The notes under the pieces are model-generated. The model was not told the DNA's origin, ran no database searches, and saw only the letters and a list, made by a program, of their open reading frames with translations. The position numbers were made by a program, and so were the translations under genes. A stretch of 35,025 nucleotides of DNA from an uncultured Myxococcales bacterium. GTDB lineage: Bacteria; Myxococcota_A; Polyangia; Polyangiales; Polyangiaceae. The stretch spans positions 1 to 35,025 of the forward strand of contig CALMUT010000179.1 in NCBI GenBank assembly GCA_937872925.1, read 5' to 3'. Shown piece by piece: positions 34,701 through 35,025 of this stretch (its first letter is position 1; the number at the start of each line of letters is the position of its first letter).

Positions 34701-35025
34701 ACGATTAGCTGAGACTCGAGACCGCGCTGCAGCCCTGGGCTTGCGCGAGGAAGAAGCCCGCTGCTCCGCCGCACTCGCTGCCCGACTCGCCTTCGCGGGA
34801 GCATTCGCCGAAGCCGAGGCCGAAGCGGCACGCCTACTCAAACTCGCGAAAGAACACGACGAAGCGTCCGCGGCAGTGGACGGCTGGCAGACTCTGGCCA
34901 TTGTGCGCCAAACCCGCGGGGAACTGACCGCCGCCCTCGATGCGCGCAGAAACGCTGTCGCGGCCGCCCGAGACGCAGGGCTCAAGGAACGCGAGGCCAT
35001 GCTGATGACAAATCTGGGCTTTGCT
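31795..35025 (+). CDS. Ser/Thr kinase-cyclase-like-AAA-TPR protein (partial)
   Basis: At least 1077 residues, continuing past the right edge. The kinase domain has GRGGAGVVF, VALK with Lys57, HRDIKPGN (150-157), DFG (179-181) and GTPAYMAPEQ, so it is probably active. A region from about 320 to 470 (LVTSIVALRFENG to VVLADVTTSELGRGRYEF) resembles a class III nucleotidyl cyclase that has lost its catalytic Asp pattern. An ATPase module follows with P-loop GPPGIGKT (508-515) and IIATEDLQWAD, then helical TPR-like repeats to the window end. This order is typical of large myxobacterial kinases. ATG 31795 (GGAG 12 bases upstream) and GTG 31834 are both possible starts. No membrane segment is visible. 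Confidence 0.92.
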   Translation, partial: MGQPPAGVTCDLIVISDFESGRRLGGRFVIEREVGRGGAGVVFRAYDQVSQGLVALKVLQAEAGDVPEEEERLRREGELLAELKHPGIVRMVASGVLDETGQPYVAMEWLEGEDVSARQRRSPLSLRQSVELVASVSDALVAAHDLGVVHRDIKPGNIFLCEGDAAPNATLAGTPKLVDFGVAAKSDVMISRLGDVVGTPAYMAPEQARGDAPIDVRCDVYSLGATLFELLTGRPPHVGPTKIATLARLVTTPAPRLSELRRDVAPGLDDLVHRMLATEPDQRPGDMREVSALLRQALREASDAPPRVMTPSEPVMSSRLGSSASRLVTSIVALRFENGSARDRALDHLKERGADAVPLGPEALVAHLGAQRATGMEAVAGLDLGRRLARAGAQVGIASGRARMSLTSRTGAAHPVGEVVDRASALAKEAAPGVVLADVTTSELGRGRYEFKTRDDGAAVVGEQVRGQRADRVGGAPFVGREAELAQVVNAFERVCSDATPVLVSITGPPGIGKTRLRREVIARLAAGKQAPLVIVQRSEAYGRGHALGAAADILRAIISLPKGATSREAEQAIVSRLGPSTVSNLTTKNREILARLLANEQLPEGLDPRGARDVLWLAMTDLVAQVTAGQPTIIATEDLQWADPESIGWLDHLLGRTNLRPLMVMALVRPNFWSEHGERFSGRDHVNLELRPISLKAVRTIVRAVLGDAANDESVERIAEQAGGLPLFAEELARVTAGGRGSLQAPTIESVIQASLDNLEEECRDALGRLSVFGLSVWDTGLEALGLSGAEGLMKELSAAEVLVEQNVSRFPGAREWLFKHALVREVAYKSLGERERKELHVLAARFLASMGEDAATVAGHFDMGNCPSEAAEHWSRAAQRSLAANALSDALSMAERALLHSGDKTTAFQRAAYLDEAYSRLDPRAADRETAVSALEDNVYDESSEVRARGARARFDDARGTGHDISERLAETRDRAAALGLREEEARCSAALAARLAFAGAFAEAEAEAARLLKLAKEHDEASAAVDGWQTLAIVRQTRGELTAALDARRNAVAAARDAGLKEREAMLMTNLGFA

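Overview
The window looks like chromosomal DNA from a myxobacterium (Myxococcota), most likely of the Sorangium/Polyangium type. This is inferred from the gene content, with no alignment behind it: high GC, four Ser/Thr protein kinases in 35 kb, one carrying the HRDVSPQN catalytic loop that recurs in myxobacterial kinases, many lipoproteins with Gly/Ser/Thr-rich linkers after the lipobox, Cys-rich and FG-GAP-like secreted proteins, and a TonB-dependent receptor with an N-terminal TonB-like domain. No rRNA, tRNA, transposase, phage gene or CRISPR array was seen.

Layout. 1-865 (-): N-terminal part of a Ser/Thr kinase leaving the window. 983-3351 (+): Omp85-family outer-membrane protein overlapping (ATGA) a secreted DUF4390-like protein. 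3371-5774 (-): kinase-FHA-degenerate GGDEF fusion followed by a single-pass membrane protein. 5775-6232: regulatory region with a clear cobalamin riboswitch, leading into 6233-7555 (+), a beta-propeller-like lipoprotein. 7557-10959 (-): membrane-anchored nuclease-like protein, RCK potassium channel and SppA-type signal peptide peptidase, apparently one operon. 11154-11387 (+): tiny Pro-rich lipoprotein. 11499-15807 (+): transmembrane kinase, exported TPR protein and lipoprotein. 16093-18477 (-): large FG-GAP/VCBS-like lipoprotein. 18557-22745 (-): TonB-dependent receptor and two lipoproteins with overlapping reading frames. 22895-25299 (-): PIN-PhoH ATPase coupled to a DUF1704-like metallopeptidase. 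25514-26548 (+): bicupin lipoprotein. 26643-29014 (+): membrane protein with a GAF-like region and a degenerate NtrC-like AAA+ domain, interrupted by an apparent frameshift. 29011-31681 (-): compact operon of three proteins I do not recognise. 31795-end (+): kinase-cyclase-like-AAA-TPR protein, running off the window.

How they fit together. Most genes concern the cell envelope and signalling. The most informative regulatory element is the B12 riboswitch directly in front of a single surface-type beta-propeller lipoprotein. That arrangement recalls BtuG, the surface B12-binding lipoprotein of Bacteroides, and makes this gene a candidate cobalamin-capture protein. The operon at 29011-31681, sitting between a degenerate AAA+ protein and a kinase-AAA-TPR protein, is the best candidate for an undescribed system, although the sequence alone does not show its function.
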